From assembly GCA_948567375.1 (NCBI GenBank), contig OX419757.1, forward strand, positions 74,586,001-74,650,000: 64,000 bases of DNA, in the 5' to 3' direction. The notes under the pieces are model-generated. The model was not told the DNA's origin, did not search any database, and saw only the letters and a list, made by a program, of their open reading frames with translations. Below, piece by piece: positions 47,460-59,269 of the stretch (the first letter of the stretch is position 1; the number at the start of each line of letters is the position of its first letter). This stretch comes from Lunularia cruciata. Its lineage: Eukaryota > Streptophyta > Marchantiopsida > Lunulariales > Lunulariaceae. The position numbers and the translations under genes are program-made.

Positions 47460-47960
47460 CCACACCTAGAGGATGTACGGCTATATCTCTAGGCATTAGA
47501 GCACTCCTAGATATCCATCCGGAGTGGATCATCCTACAGGTGGATGTTGAGAACGCTTTTAATAGTGTCTCACATGCATCCATCTTTAGAGAGCTCAGGG
47601 AGGCTGGTGGATCCTTGGCGAGTCTTATTCCTTTTGTGCAGTCTTTTTATGGCTCTCGGTTTCCCTTTACTACCAACATGGTGGTTCACAAGAGGGAGTC
47701 ACCGTCTTGGAGTCAGTTGTTGGTACACGTCAAAGGGATCCTTTGGGGGGGGGCCTTTATTTGCCATGGCTCACTTTAGAGCTCTCCTATCTACTACTTT
47801 GGCCATGCCAGGTTGTGTATTTCCCTCCTTGGCAGATGATACACACATCATAGGCCCTATAATCAAATTAGGCAGGCCTTTGATTACTTGACTACCGAGC
47901 TACATCTAGTAGGCTTGAGAGTCAAGGTGTCAAAGTGTAGGGCATGGTCCCCTTTAGGTA
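47460..47960 (+). pseudogene. Family B reverse transcriptase core
   Basis: Frames here read LGIRALLDIHPEWIILQVDV, then ENAFNSVSHASIFRELREAG (RT motif with the first catalytic Asp) and IPFVQSFYGSRFPF. A GVTVLES-type block is followed by a frameshifted GDPLGG-LFAMAHFRAL (template-gripping motif). FPSLADDTHIIGP has the second catalytic Asp pair, then LTTELHLVGLRVKVSKCRAWS. The spacing resembles the non-LTR type RT fold more than Ty1 or Ty3. A frameshift at the G-run near 47750 breaks it. Confidence 0.7.
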
Positions 47961-48769
47961 TCCCTCCCCACCTTGAGCTTCAAGAGGGTTGTATCACATA
48001 TCACATCGTGTTCTTAGAGTGCCAGTAGGATCCGAGGATTTTGTCACATGCTTCTTAGACATTGCTCTTGCAGAGGATGTTCTCCATGTGGATGACCTTC
48101 CATTACTAGGAGATATGTAGGTGGCATTTGGTATACTCTCTTCTAGTATTGCTCATCGACCATCCTACTTCATCCGTATAGTTCCCCCCTCACCGTCTTT
48201 CCTATCACGTTTGAGAGCATTTGATAGGAGGATTATGGGAGTCTTTGGTGATATTATTGGACCATGGACTTTTGAGTGTTTGACATGAGATTTGGCATGT
48301 AAAAAGATGGCTCTACCAATCTCATGTGGTGGGGTTGGCTTGCTTTCTATGGAGGAGACTGCATTCTAAGTAGGGGTGTCGAGAGAGCACCCCTACTCTT
48401 GACACCCCTACTTTCCTCTTGTTTTGTGGTTGTTGATAGGCCGGTTTTGGAGACTTATGTGACAAGAGGTGGAGGGAGGATCCTTTTTCTCTCCAAGTGT
48501 TATTCCGTCAGACGATAAATAGTCTATCCCCATGAGCACGAGAGGATTTTCCACCTTTTGTTTCACTATTGTCAGATTGGACTAGAGGTTTACAGTCTTC
48601 CTTGCTGGAGCGATAGTGTGTGAGCATATGCTACATTCTCTCTCTTAGTCGACTCGTCCATTCCCAAGCTACTAGAGCATGTCTCCGCTCTTGCTCTGGC
48701 AAGGGTGCAAGCTCTTGGATCCTAGCTAGACCGTGCATTAGGGCTTTCCCACTTGCACCAATTACTTTC

Positions 48770-49280
48770 TCTACAGCGATGAGGTTTCACCTAGGTTTGG
48801 TCCACCTATCTGCATCCTCATTACTCACTTGTGAGTGTGGTTCTACACTAGATGCAGCATCGGTCCACATGACACGGTGTCCTTTTGGAGGATAGAGGAT
48901 AGCTACCCATGATGCGATTAGAGACATAGTGTTTGCTATGGCACGCGAGAGTGGTGGATACTTGGCTTGGAGGGAGCGTTCGTATGCTTTGCATACGACA
49001 CATTTCAAGGCATACTTATATTTGGTCCGAGATGATCAGGTGACAGTAGCGGATGTCGTGGTTACGGACCCTATGCGAGATACAATTTTGGAGGGAATGG
49101 TTACCCATCCCCGTGGATGGGCGGCGAGTGCAACAGCAAGTTGCAAGTTCTCCAAGAATAGGGGCATGCAGTGAGGTCACCTCTTTGTTCCTCTAGCCTT
49201 GGAGTTATATGGAGCCATGGACACTGGCATTTGACACATTTGTCAAGGATGCACGACAGCTTATCATGTTAGGCGTCACG
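48770..49280 (+). pseudogene. Family B C-terminal Cys/His finger and endonuclease-like domain
   Basis: LLTCECGSTLDAASVHMTRC gives a C-x-C...H-x4-C pattern, then FGG, a stop, and RIATHDAIRDIVFAMARESGG. Further on, VTVADVVVTDPMRDTILEGM and VTHP suggest a PD-D/E type nuclease core. A CCHC motif followed by H-D-x-I and a PD...D segment is the layout of the restriction-like endonuclease of R2-type elements. This reading is inference from motif order only. Confidence 0.45.
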
Positions 49281-49486
49281 GGTACCATTCTCACTCTCAT
49301 ACTTTGTAGTATATTTTAGATAGCGTGTGTCCATCGCTCTACATAAGGCAATGGCTGGTGCAATCCATTAGAGATCAATCACATAAGGTGATGTTTCTTC
49401 GGATGTTCCAATTGTGTGTCGATGGTACAACTTGCACAGCTCGGCTATCTTAGGTGCGGTGGGGCAGATTTCTCATATAGACTCTA

Positions 49487-49503
49487 ATGGGGCTTAGCCC
49501 CAT
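49487..49503. repeat. Palindrome at the family B 3' end
   Basis: ATGGGGCT-T-AGCCCCAT, perfect 8-bp arms around one base. Copy A (TGGGGACTAGCTCCA) and the degraded copy at 17120 (TTGGAGCTTAGCTCTA) keep the position in altered form, so the structure is a family feature near the 3' terminus. Confidence 0.85.
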
Positions 49504-49516
49504 GTTACCTTTTTTT

Positions 49517-49600
49517 ATCTCTCCCTTGTATGGATCGATGGGGTCTTCCCATCCTTCTATCTCTCCCTTGTATGGATTGATGGGGCCTTCCCATCCTTCG
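49517..49600 (+). repeat. 42-bp tandem duplication at the family B terminus
   Basis: Two adjacent copies of a 42-bp unit beginning ATCTCTCCCTTGTATGGAT, with three or so differences. Copies A and E have a single unit. Confidence 0.9.
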
Positions 49601-49620
49601 TTTTTCCTGCGCGGTCGCCT

Positions 49621-51676
49621 TTCTTTTAACCCCCAAGGTGGATGCTACTTTCTGAGTCCCCAATCGGTAATCTATGTACGCGCGCATATCTCAGTTTAAA
49701 TGTAAGTTTCCTAAACTGGAAGAATGATGATGCCTAAATCGTGCGATTCTACCGATTTGTTCAGTGCCACCCGCGAAACTGGAAATTCTTCAGATCAATA
49801 GTAATAACAAAAACCGTCGTGTATCCACTGCATACAGGTGCAGCTCAAATAGGGCCGTAATAAAAGCCCTTCAAAAGTGCATCTGCAAGTGGAGGGAGGT
49901 CAAGGTCGCTTTGATAGTCAACAAAGTTTCCGCTGGCACGAGCCAGCATGCGTGTTCAGGGATCCTATCTTCAAGCTTGCTGTGTCCTTTATTCCCAGTG
50001 CTCCGTTGGCCTACTGGAGTCCAGCACTATCTACGGACTTGGGACTTCGTGTAGTATTTACGAGTTATTATCTCATTCATCCGAATCATTCGACTTGCTA
50101 GTTTTTCACAATTCTTCTGTATCTTGCCTTCTACTTGATTTCGGATCATGAAAGGATCCGTGTATCATAAACTTGCAACTTGCAGCATACACATTTTCGT
50201 GATTGCCGCTGAATAACAGCGCTCCATATTGCGTGATGTATTACTCATCACTGCGATAGGCCAACACCAAAATTTGCGGTCATCGAATACCCGGATGCTG
50301 CGGATCTACAAATATCGTTTTGACTTCGGAACACCTTCGCATGCTTAACCTACCCGATAAAATGTTATTCATTAGATGACTAGCATGCTCATCATCCACG
50401 ACTTTCATGTCTAATGCTAGAAACTATAGCCCGACTGACTTTTTGCACACCCTATAGGTCCACACGCACAGCTAGAGTAGTGTATCTTCTATTCGCAGTA
50501 AGCTAGTTTGAAAGCCTCATAGGATCCCTTGGGAACAGCACCTACCTCGGAAACAAGATCGTGGAAATTATGATTCTACTGAGTCGTCCAATTTGATGAG
50601 ATAAGATTACCGTGGTGTGTATCTATAATGTGGTGTTATCAACTTGCAACGGAGCATACCACAACTGACGTCCAGATATTCCTGAAACACTATGACTCTG
50701 CATCTGATGGGGGCTACATTGCCATCTGCAGTATCGTCCCCATGTCTGAGGGCGCAGAAAGCAGAAAGAAGACGCGGATAAGGAAAAGTAAAAACCCTCA
50801 GAGGGGAATAAGTGTAAAAATTGGGACAGCAGGTCCGCAGAGCCTTAGTTGCGTTGTGGGGCCACGGCACTGACAGATTGTGGTAAAGTGAAGACCAATC
50901 AAAAGACAAATGAGAAGGAAATCAAACGTTTGCAACTCCCTGGGACATGAAACCATCGACGATGTCTTGTCATCTTTCTGAATGTAATCTTGACATGGTC
51001 TGGGCATCCAACAGAAAGTGTTGCGAGCGTTTATGTGCATGATTGAGCTGCCCGACTCATACAGACTAGGCGCAGAACTCGTCTGCTTCATGTATCAAAC
51101 CTCAATAGTACATCGTTTGCTCCTGCTCCTGTTTGCTCAAGTTGGAGACCAGGTTCTCAGGAAATTGTTCTGATCTGAAGGAAATAATCAACCCGAAGGC
51201 CCTTAAATGTCTACGTCTTCGACCACCCGGTACGAAGACAGGACTCGTCTTCTTGACGTAAGAAAGGAGATCTCCTCGGGCATGGGGACATCTTTTTAGA
51301 CGTCCAGTTTCTGGCCATTGTCACCCTCCACCAGATGTACGAAAATCGTGTCCAACCTTACAGTGGGACCAATTTTTCAAGAGGGAAAATCCACTGGGTT
51401 GTTTCTTCAATAGTATAACCAAGAATAGAAGTTCCAATACATCTAGATTCTAGGGGAACTGTTTGCATAGCAGGTGGAGTCCGGATCAAGACGGGAGTCA
51501 ATGAACCTGGCATGAGCTTGACTATCATACTTCCCCAGTTGGTCCGTTGATACAAGTCACATGGAACTGCAAAATCAGCGAGGGAGCTAATTCCCTCTCG
51601 GACATTGGTTGAAGTGGAAAATCTGTCAAATTGAGTGACTGTACAGATTCTGTGACAAAGACCTGCACTCAAAAAT
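49621..51676. other. Upstream region of the receptor kinase gene
   Basis: About 2 kb of moderate GC between the family B end and the receptor start. Short open frames on both strands (up to about 104 codons, minus, 51358-51672) have no recognisable domain. It presumably holds the promoter and 5' UTR; no TATA box could be chosen with confidence. Confidence 0.5.
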
Positions 51677-54600
51677 ATGGCTTACATTCAGCTGGCTTCG
51701 ACTCCAATGAGGAAAACTGGTTCCGGCAGAGTGCAGCGCATGGCGCTGCTCTTTTACGTATGGATATGGTCTGTGCATCACATTTCCGGAGACCACAATC
51801 ACGACAATGACGACGGTAAGTATTCTGATTTGGCATTTCTCTATCTTATGAACTAGTCACAGTACTTACCTCCCGGATGTTTTACATAGTATTTGCACTT
51901 AGAATCCGGAAATGAGCATATCTTCAGAACTAGTCTCCTGCAAGCACCGAACTAGTGCTTAGCTGGTAGCTGATTCGCATCTTCGACCTCCTGATCTGTT
52001 GTGGGAACATTCTATGCTTATCTCAGGCCATGTTGCATAACCCGTTTCAGGTTAGCTTCAAAATTTGATATCGTGTTTGGATGTCCTCGGTTTGGGTAGT
52101 CTACATATAGCACACTACTAGTGACTTGAAAATAGTAACCGAATTTCTATAGATCTGACTTGTGCGGGACCAAATTGACATCGGTGGTGCAGGATTTTTC
52201 AGCGTCGATTGTGGAAGGACGAGTGAGGACCAATTCCTTGACAGCATCAGTTTGCCTTGGATATCCGATGCAGTCAGTACGACGAAAATAAATAAAATGA
52301 CCCTAGGAGAGGTTTCGAGTCTAGAGTTGGAAGCGCCATTTGCTCCCCCAATGGATAATTTCGAGGCGATGATAACCTACAGGTACTTTCCTGAATCGGA
52401 GAGCAACAAATACTGCTACGAAGCTCACGTCGAGCCTGAAAGCACAATCCTGATTCGAGTTGGCTTTCTTCTGGGGAGCAGCAATGACATTCTGGAATTG
52501 CCAATAGAATTCGATGTCTCCATCAACACGAACACAGTATTCACCGTGAAACTTGAAGTCGATAGTCCTGAAAAGGACCAGCCTATTTTTCACGAGATCA
52601 TTTGGCGTACAGAAGCTGCGAGTGAACATGTACGTATACCTGTCTGCTTGATTCCATTGAGGGGCAAGGCCTTCATTTCTTCTTTGGAGTTCAGGATGTT
52701 CATCAAGCCAGTATATAGTGGCCCGTTGGTGGATATGAAATCGACGACCGAAAAAGTCTACATGCGGAAGATCCTTAGATATAACTGCGGAGCAAACATT
52801 GAATCCCCAAACGTAAGGTATGAAATCGTGAACTTCATTTGTATGTGAGGTATTCTGGTTCATGATCAGTCTCTTTAAAATTGATTCTTTTTGAGGAATT
52901 CTTGTCATTACCCAAAATTTGTCCACTTGTAAGACAAAAAAACTTTATTTTAGTTCGGAAAGTAATCAGGTGGAAATTATCAGGCAGTCTATGTCAGAAT
53001 GCGCGCCTTTGCCAACTTGTACCAGGAGTCTTCTGGATGGTTTTCACCTACATCATTTTGCAATTGAACTCAATATGCTGCTTGCAAGTCCGAAAATAAC
53101 CGTTGGCGCTTGTATACTTATTACTATTATGAATCTTATCCTGGAATTACAAAGCTATTTTCTGAAATCTGTCGCCCACTTTCTCAGGTATAACGAAGAT
53201 CCATATGACCGAATATGGAGTGCTTCTGTCAGTCCTAAATCGAATATGGCATATAAGAATTTTCCTGACGCTCCTGGCTCGGTAGACCCAAATCTTTCCG
53301 ATCAGCATATTACAGAAGGGGAGAACTCAAATGAACCACCAAATGGCGTGATGAAGGACGCTTGTTGGGATCCATCATTTGTGAACATCTCCACTACCGA
53401 GTCTGTTGAAAGCTTTTATGCTTGTCTCTACTTTCAAGAAGTGGAAAAGGATTTGCTGGCTAATGGTACTCTCCGAGGCGCATTGATAAAGGATCCGAAC
53501 GGGTTTCGTAACCGGGCCGAATCTACCGTCCCTGTGAACGAAGAAATCACAATAACCAATCAAACTACTCAGTTCTGCTACAGAGGCAAAGGTACATTAC
53601 GTGCGAGCGTAGGAAGCGCTGGCCCGAACCTGTTTCCGCCGATTTTGAATGCGATAGAGGTCTACGAGGTGGTTTCAGTGAACGAGACCGTCTGTGCTGA
53701 AGGTGAGAGATAAATCTACTGCTCCGATCCATTGACTTCATGTGATTGTTTACACCTCGAGCCTTTGAAGTGGATGTAAGCTGCAGACAGCAAGCTAGGT
53801 CGAGCTAGGGCAGAATCTTGGTTCCGCAATTTCCCGTCGAGAATGAGCTGGTCATGTGCCTTTCTCTGACATGTTTGTCTTCACACTTATGACTTGTCAG
53901 CTGAGGCAGTGGACGCAATAAAGGTGAGATTCGGATTGGAGAGTTGGAAAGGCGATCCGTGCTTTCCAGTTGCATATAACTGGGTCAAGTGCGAAAACAC
54001 TAACATTGTCGAGATGTAAGACTCCGGTAGCTTTGCCATTCCCGTTTTCTTCCTTGTTCTTTCCATGGAGGAAAAAGTCCGTTATGGTTTGATCGCGTTC
54101 CATTTGCTCCTGAACTGAATCTGCTTGCATACATACATACATGGAGACCTATCTAATTTTCTGAATCATAACACAAGAGGTTCAGTATTGACATGTGAGA
54201 AATTGCAGTAAAATTTCAGTAAGTAATCGAAATTTCGACAACTGCAGGAACTTATCTGACCTAAGTGTGGACGATCGCGGAGAAATCCGAAGTTTTCCAA
54301 ATGAAATTGGGGTACTTTTTAGCCTCAGAAAGCTGTAAACATCTTACCTTTATTCTAAATTTTACATGCTACTTGACCTGGATGTAAATGCTTATTTTAC
54401 CTCCTTAATACTTGTACGGTGCTCCTGTGGCTCTTCTAAGATATAAACGCATCGTTTCAATCAGTTTCTTTGTTACTTTAGATTAGCTTGTTTCGAGCGA
54501 GGCACAGATATTCTATTGAGAAGTTCTAAGTTTTCTAAGTTGACCCGGTGAGCTTTTAACTGTCATTTGTATACAACTCACTAAAAGCAAGGCCTTGTAC

Positions 54601-57600
54601 TTCTGGTTCAGGTATATCGAGAACAGTCATGTCAAAGGCAAGATCCCAGAAGAATGGTCTGGACTAATAAAGCTTGAAGTGCTGTGAGTTCCCCTTCCTT
54701 GCATGAATCTGTTTATCATTGGTAAATATATTTTATCCAAATCTAATTATCCCTCATACTTAAACCAGATGGAAATATTAGTTTGTGTATCAAACTACTC
54801 AGGCTAATCGGAAGGTCGATAATTGCGATTTGATTTCTTAATACAGTAATATGTATGAATGATTCTGTGAAATAGTGCATAATAATCTAGCGACCAGCAT
54901 CTGCTCTATCGTCTAGCTAATTTAGCAACATCGTATCATCATCACGTTCTTCTACTACCTGCTCAAGTTGTCTCCTAGGATCTGAGATTAATGCTGCATG
55001 TTCTTTTTTAACTTTTTGTCCACAGCTGCCGGTCATTATGTCCTTTAGAAGCGTGAACGTTCTCTACTGAATCTCAAAGTTTAACATCCCTCTACAGAAA
55101 GCTGAATGACAATCAAATTACAGGAGAGCTTCCAAGTTTCTTAGTCGACCTTCCACTAAAAGAATTGTAAGTGTACGAACTTTTTGAACATGGCAGATAG
55201 CTTCAGCTACTCTCTCCTCAATTTTGATTCTAAATTTATAATCATAAGTTGAAACAGACTGCGAAGATTCTGTCCTTATACACTGCTATTCTGAGGCTCA
55301 CCTTTTGGCCATCCATCCGACAGAAATGTGGACAACAATCAGTTGGAAGGAGCGGTACCCGCTGCCTTGAGCAGAAAGTTGGGAAAAAGTCTATCGTAAG
55401 TTCAAGTTTCCTACAGCCCAATTGAACTTTGGCTCTAGAAGTGGAGGGCACAGAAGGGAATGGCGTTTAATTGCTTTACATATTAGAATAGCCCTCGTGG
55501 AAGTTCTATTGATTATCTTTCGTACTGTCGCCGCACCAGGTTTCAAAACAATACTGGTCTGTGCTTGGAAGGACCGAATTGCTTGCTATCAGATTCGCAG
55601 AAAACGTCTGCGAAAACCTCCACACCTGTATGGGTATTTGCAGCTGCTGCTGTGGGAGGCGTGCTATTAATTATGATCGGCACATTATTTCTTTGCTGTT
55701 TCTGCCCCGCGTGCTACATTTATAAGAGGAGGAAGGGAAATAAGAGATCGAAACAGGTGAACGCTAAAACAGAACAACATTATGCTGTCAACTATGCTTC
55801 AGAGCCGGATAGGGGAGGTGATTACGCTCAAAAGTTAGAGAAAGAGTTTTGGACTGCTGGTAAGAATTTCATACACAATGCCTGTTTGTTTCTTATTTTC
55901 TGCAGTTGTAATCTTGAAATTGATCCGGACGCTGGGAAAGGTCGCCCTTTCTTGCTTGTTTTCCTGACTATGAGTTCATTTTCCCATCCCTTAACGTTAA
56001 TTCACATCCATCTCTTCGGTTAGGCCTAACCTTGTAGTCTATCACTTCCAGTTGGAAGTATGTCCGATTTCTGCCGAGAGAATTCTCTCATCTTCGTGTC
56101 CATCATAAGTTGTTGTTGCTCTGATTTGTATCTGTAGGTATAGAGCAATCTGTCGGCGCACTTCAAACTCCTATAAGCAAAGGATCGCCGCTGCACAAAG
56201 ATCCATCAGCGGTGAGCAAGCAGTCTTCTCTGCACATAAGTCCCTCGGAGTCAGCTTCACAAGCCGGTGTAAGCAGACGGGCTTCCCATGAGATGCGTGC
56301 CACTCCTCTGCCAAACTTAGCCTCTTCTCCACGATCATCTTTGGGCAAAGGAAGAGGAGTCGCGTTCGCGAGCAGAGCTGAATCCCCAGATTCGTCGAGA
56401 AGTAAAGGAGACGGTATTGCCTCTGTTCTAACAAAAGTATCCAGAAGCTCACGGGGACAGAAGACTCAAGCCGTGGTATTCTCTCTTCAAGAGATATTGT
56501 ACATAACCAGAAACTACGAGTCTCAAATCGGAGAAGGACCCACTGGACCAGTTTATCACGGTATGCTTTCAAACGGAGAAGATGTTGCGGTCAAGATCCA
56601 TGAGGATCGAACCCTTCAACAATCAGATTTTGTAAAGAAGGTACTGTTGCCAACACACCTCTCATATAGACCATCTGGTAGAAACGACAGCTTTCTTATC
56701 CTGATTTGCTTGATGCACAAGGTCCAAAATTTCAGTTATGTTGGAACCTGAGCGTGTGACTGTGCAGGCGAAAGCGTTGGCTAAGATTAGGCACAGGAAT
56801 CTAGTACCTTTCCTGGGCTATTGTGATGAGAACAACAGCAGAATCGTCATTACTCAATTTCTCTCAAATGGAACGCTGCAAAGCAAACTACAAGGTGGAG
56901 TTTTGCGGAACTGGAAACTAATTTGAACTTCAGTACGTAGCAGTTGTAAGAGAATGATTGCTTTCAGGGATCTTATGCCAAAACTAGCTCTTTACCACTT
57001 AGTCAATCTCACATTGTTTTGCTCTTTTGCTTTGTCAGGTGGAATCGGAGAAACAAAAACCCTGAACTGGGAATCTAGAGTTAACATTCTCCTGAATGCT
57101 GCGCAAGGTAGAGTGCACTGACAGATTCCACCTTACTGCAAAGAATTTGTCCTAACATAAGCGCTGTCATATACGGAATTACAATCACGTCATGATCTTT
57201 GACTGTCACCTTCTTGTGCAGGGCTGGAATATCTGCACACAGATTGTGACCCACCAACAGCGCACGGAAACATGAAAAGTAGTAACATCTTCTTAGACGA
57301 CACTCTACTCGCCCAAATTGGTGATTACGGAATGACTCCCTACGTGAAATCTACCCCCGGCTATGTGGATCCATCAACGGAGTAAGACTCCGATACTCTT
57401 CGCTCTGTTCTCCTTGTACAGAAGCACTACGTCAAATTTCCAAGAAGTATGTCCTTGTGTTGCCGATATAGGTATCTACCAAATCTGACCTGGTAGATAT
57501 TTTTCTTCCTTTGGATGTATGTAGTTATTCTGATATTTCAAAGCGATTGAAGTTGGAGAACGATGTTTTCGCGTTTGGTATAGTCCTGCTAGAGACTATC

Positions 57601-58130
57601 ACTGGACAGGATCCTACATCTGTAACGAAGATGCCCGATGGCAGCGAGAGGAGTTTGGTAGCCTCGGTAAGTACAGAAAATCAGTACACTTCATGGTCTT
57701 CAAATGGAACTATAAGACCCACCATCGTGGTCATCTTCATAACCTTCAGTTCAGAACCTGCACCTTCAGGATAGACCTGATGTATCTGTAAGCACACTCA
57801 TTGATAGTGATCTGTCTGATGTATTCCGGAATAGGGACAAATTCGGTGTCTATAGTTCCTGTATTGAGGACTGACGTATGCTGCTTGTAATCGATGACGG
57901 ACTAATGATAGTGTACATTTTGTTGCTGTCTTCAGTTCCGGATTGCGATGAAGATAGGCAATCTGGAGGACATAGTCGATCCAGCACTGGGACAATCCGA
58001 GATGCTGAATATGGAATCAATATGGGCCCTTGCCGGTATAGCGTTTTCCTGTTTGGAGCCGCGTGTTGACAACAGACCTCAGATGACCCGAGTCATAAAT
58101 CAAGTGCGAAAGGCTTTTGACGTACTTTGA
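51677..58130 (+). CDS. Malectin-like LRR receptor kinase with pseudokinase-like kinase domain
   Basis: Fifteen exons: 51677-51815, 52193-52817, 53188-53702, 53901-54015, 54248-54334, 54612-54683, 55098-55166, 55324-55395, 55540-55859, 56138-56640, 56768-56894, 57039-57107, 57222-57381, 57525-57666, 57936-58130. They join in frame to 1069 codons. Order: signal peptide (RMALLFYVWIWSVHHISG), malectin-like domain (GFFSVDCGR ... YNEDPYDRIW), a hinge with WKGDPCFPV, about four LRRs on phase-2 exons (KGKIPEEWSGL, TGELPSFL, EGAVPAAL), a membrane helix at about 595-620, a 160-residue Ser-rich juxtamembrane, then the kinase. The P-loop GEGPTG and VAVK lysine (824) are present. The αC Glu position is Lys (839), HRD is HGN (919-921), DFG is DYG (939-941), the activation segment is short, and DPE is DPS. 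It is a plasma-membrane receptor of the LRR-I type that probably signals without phosphotransfer. An alternative start at ATG 51707 is in frame. Confidence 0.92.
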
Positions 58131-59269
58131 GTAGTATTTGAATATATATGAGTCTGATGAATATATTTGAGTCTATCAATTATAAAAAGTCGTCGATCTT
58201 GAATAGAATACTCAAGGGGACATAGCTGAGCATTGAAAGTGTAAAAGTATGAGTAGGGTGGACGCCAGATTATGTTAAGAAGTACTGTTCTTCTTGTTGT
58301 ACATTCAAATTGCTAGGTGCAGGCCATTAGATTTAGTTTTACACCAGCAGCTCATCCCGATGATTAGCTGCCCAATTACAACAACCAAATGAGCACTTTT
58401 TGATACACCAAAAAGTAAACGAGATCATCGATAGATAAGATATACTCTCGATCGATTAGCTCCTCGAATTCTTGATTTTCCTGAGATTTACCATAATATA
58501 TCCTGACTGGTTGTTTGGTTTAGAAATGTCACTCCACATTATGTAAATACCTGACCTAACCTGACCTGACCTGAATAAAACTTTCCCTGATCGAATTCTG
58601 AGCGTTGCTTCCCTTTAAATCTCATTTGAATCTCACATTTAGGTTTCAGCACTCGACTTGACACCGATTCCATGAGAATGCTACCAAATTGAGTGAGCAA
58701 GCAAGCCTCTCGGTCCAGATATAGCGATGAACACAATGATACAGATCATTTCCTGTCCAATCTGTCAAAGTTTGATCTGGAAGATTTGGAAGTGGTGCAG
58801 ATTTTGTCCGGGAGATTCGACCACTAAATTTGGTCTTTAGAGAGCAGGAGAGATCCGGCTCAGACTGTTTCCTGATCCGGAAGATGTTGGACATTGCCAG
58901 CTCCGAAGGGACTCCTATCGCGACAATGGCAGCGAAGAACTGCCCAATTTCCGCCAAGATCTCGACAAATACCAAGAGCTTCCAGAATTTCCAGACGGAG
59001 ATCACAGGTACTCCGGGAACCCTTTTGAATGGAGAAGGTTTCTAGCTATCCATATTTTCTAACAGAGACAAACAAACCAAGAGGAGAAGCTCATACCTTA
59101 CTTAGACTAAAAGTTCGATACCGAGTGGGTTGTGTTATGCTCGTGGCGTGATGGTAAACCGAATTGAGTGACACATCTCAATTGCTGAAGCTTAACTCTG
59201 CCAACAAATCATTCGGTAGAAACCCAACATCGTTGAATCTCGCCCCTAAGAAGTGGAAAAAACGTGACC
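58131..59269. other. 3' flank of the receptor gene
   Basis: Presumed 3' UTR followed by about 1 kb without a recognisable gene. Short frames at 58646-59005 (minus) and 58830-59045 (plus) have no domain. Confidence 0.5.
58550..58574 (+). repeat. CCTGA pentamer tandem repeat
   Basis: CCTGACCTAACCTGACCTGA and the following CCTGA make about five units, one with a variant. Not a telomere repeat. Confidence 0.85.

Larger units (their letters stand above)
45890..49620 (+). mobile_element. Family B retroelement, copy C (best preserved)
   Basis: This copy shows the family plan: purine-rich and AT-rich leader, MATPSHC-type N-terminal peptide with a broken Cys finger near 46320-46400, a long middle region, reverse transcriptase (47460-47960), and a C-terminal Cys/His plus endonuclease-like region (48780-49270). 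It ends in a short palindrome and a 42-bp duplication. No LTRs, no long terminal inverted repeats and no poly(A) tail are evident. It has many stops but longer open stretches than copy A. Four other partial copies lie in this window (12140, 16640, 37920, 59270), so the family is repetitive in the genome. Confidence 0.75.

Noticed and set aside
57471-57524. Possible extra exon of the receptor kinase at 57472-57491 (TATCTACCAAATCTGACC) after a GATATAG acceptor.
   Set aside because: It would require a 32-nt intron, and skipping it gives the better family match (VDPSTDYSDISKRLKLENDV) with phase kept.
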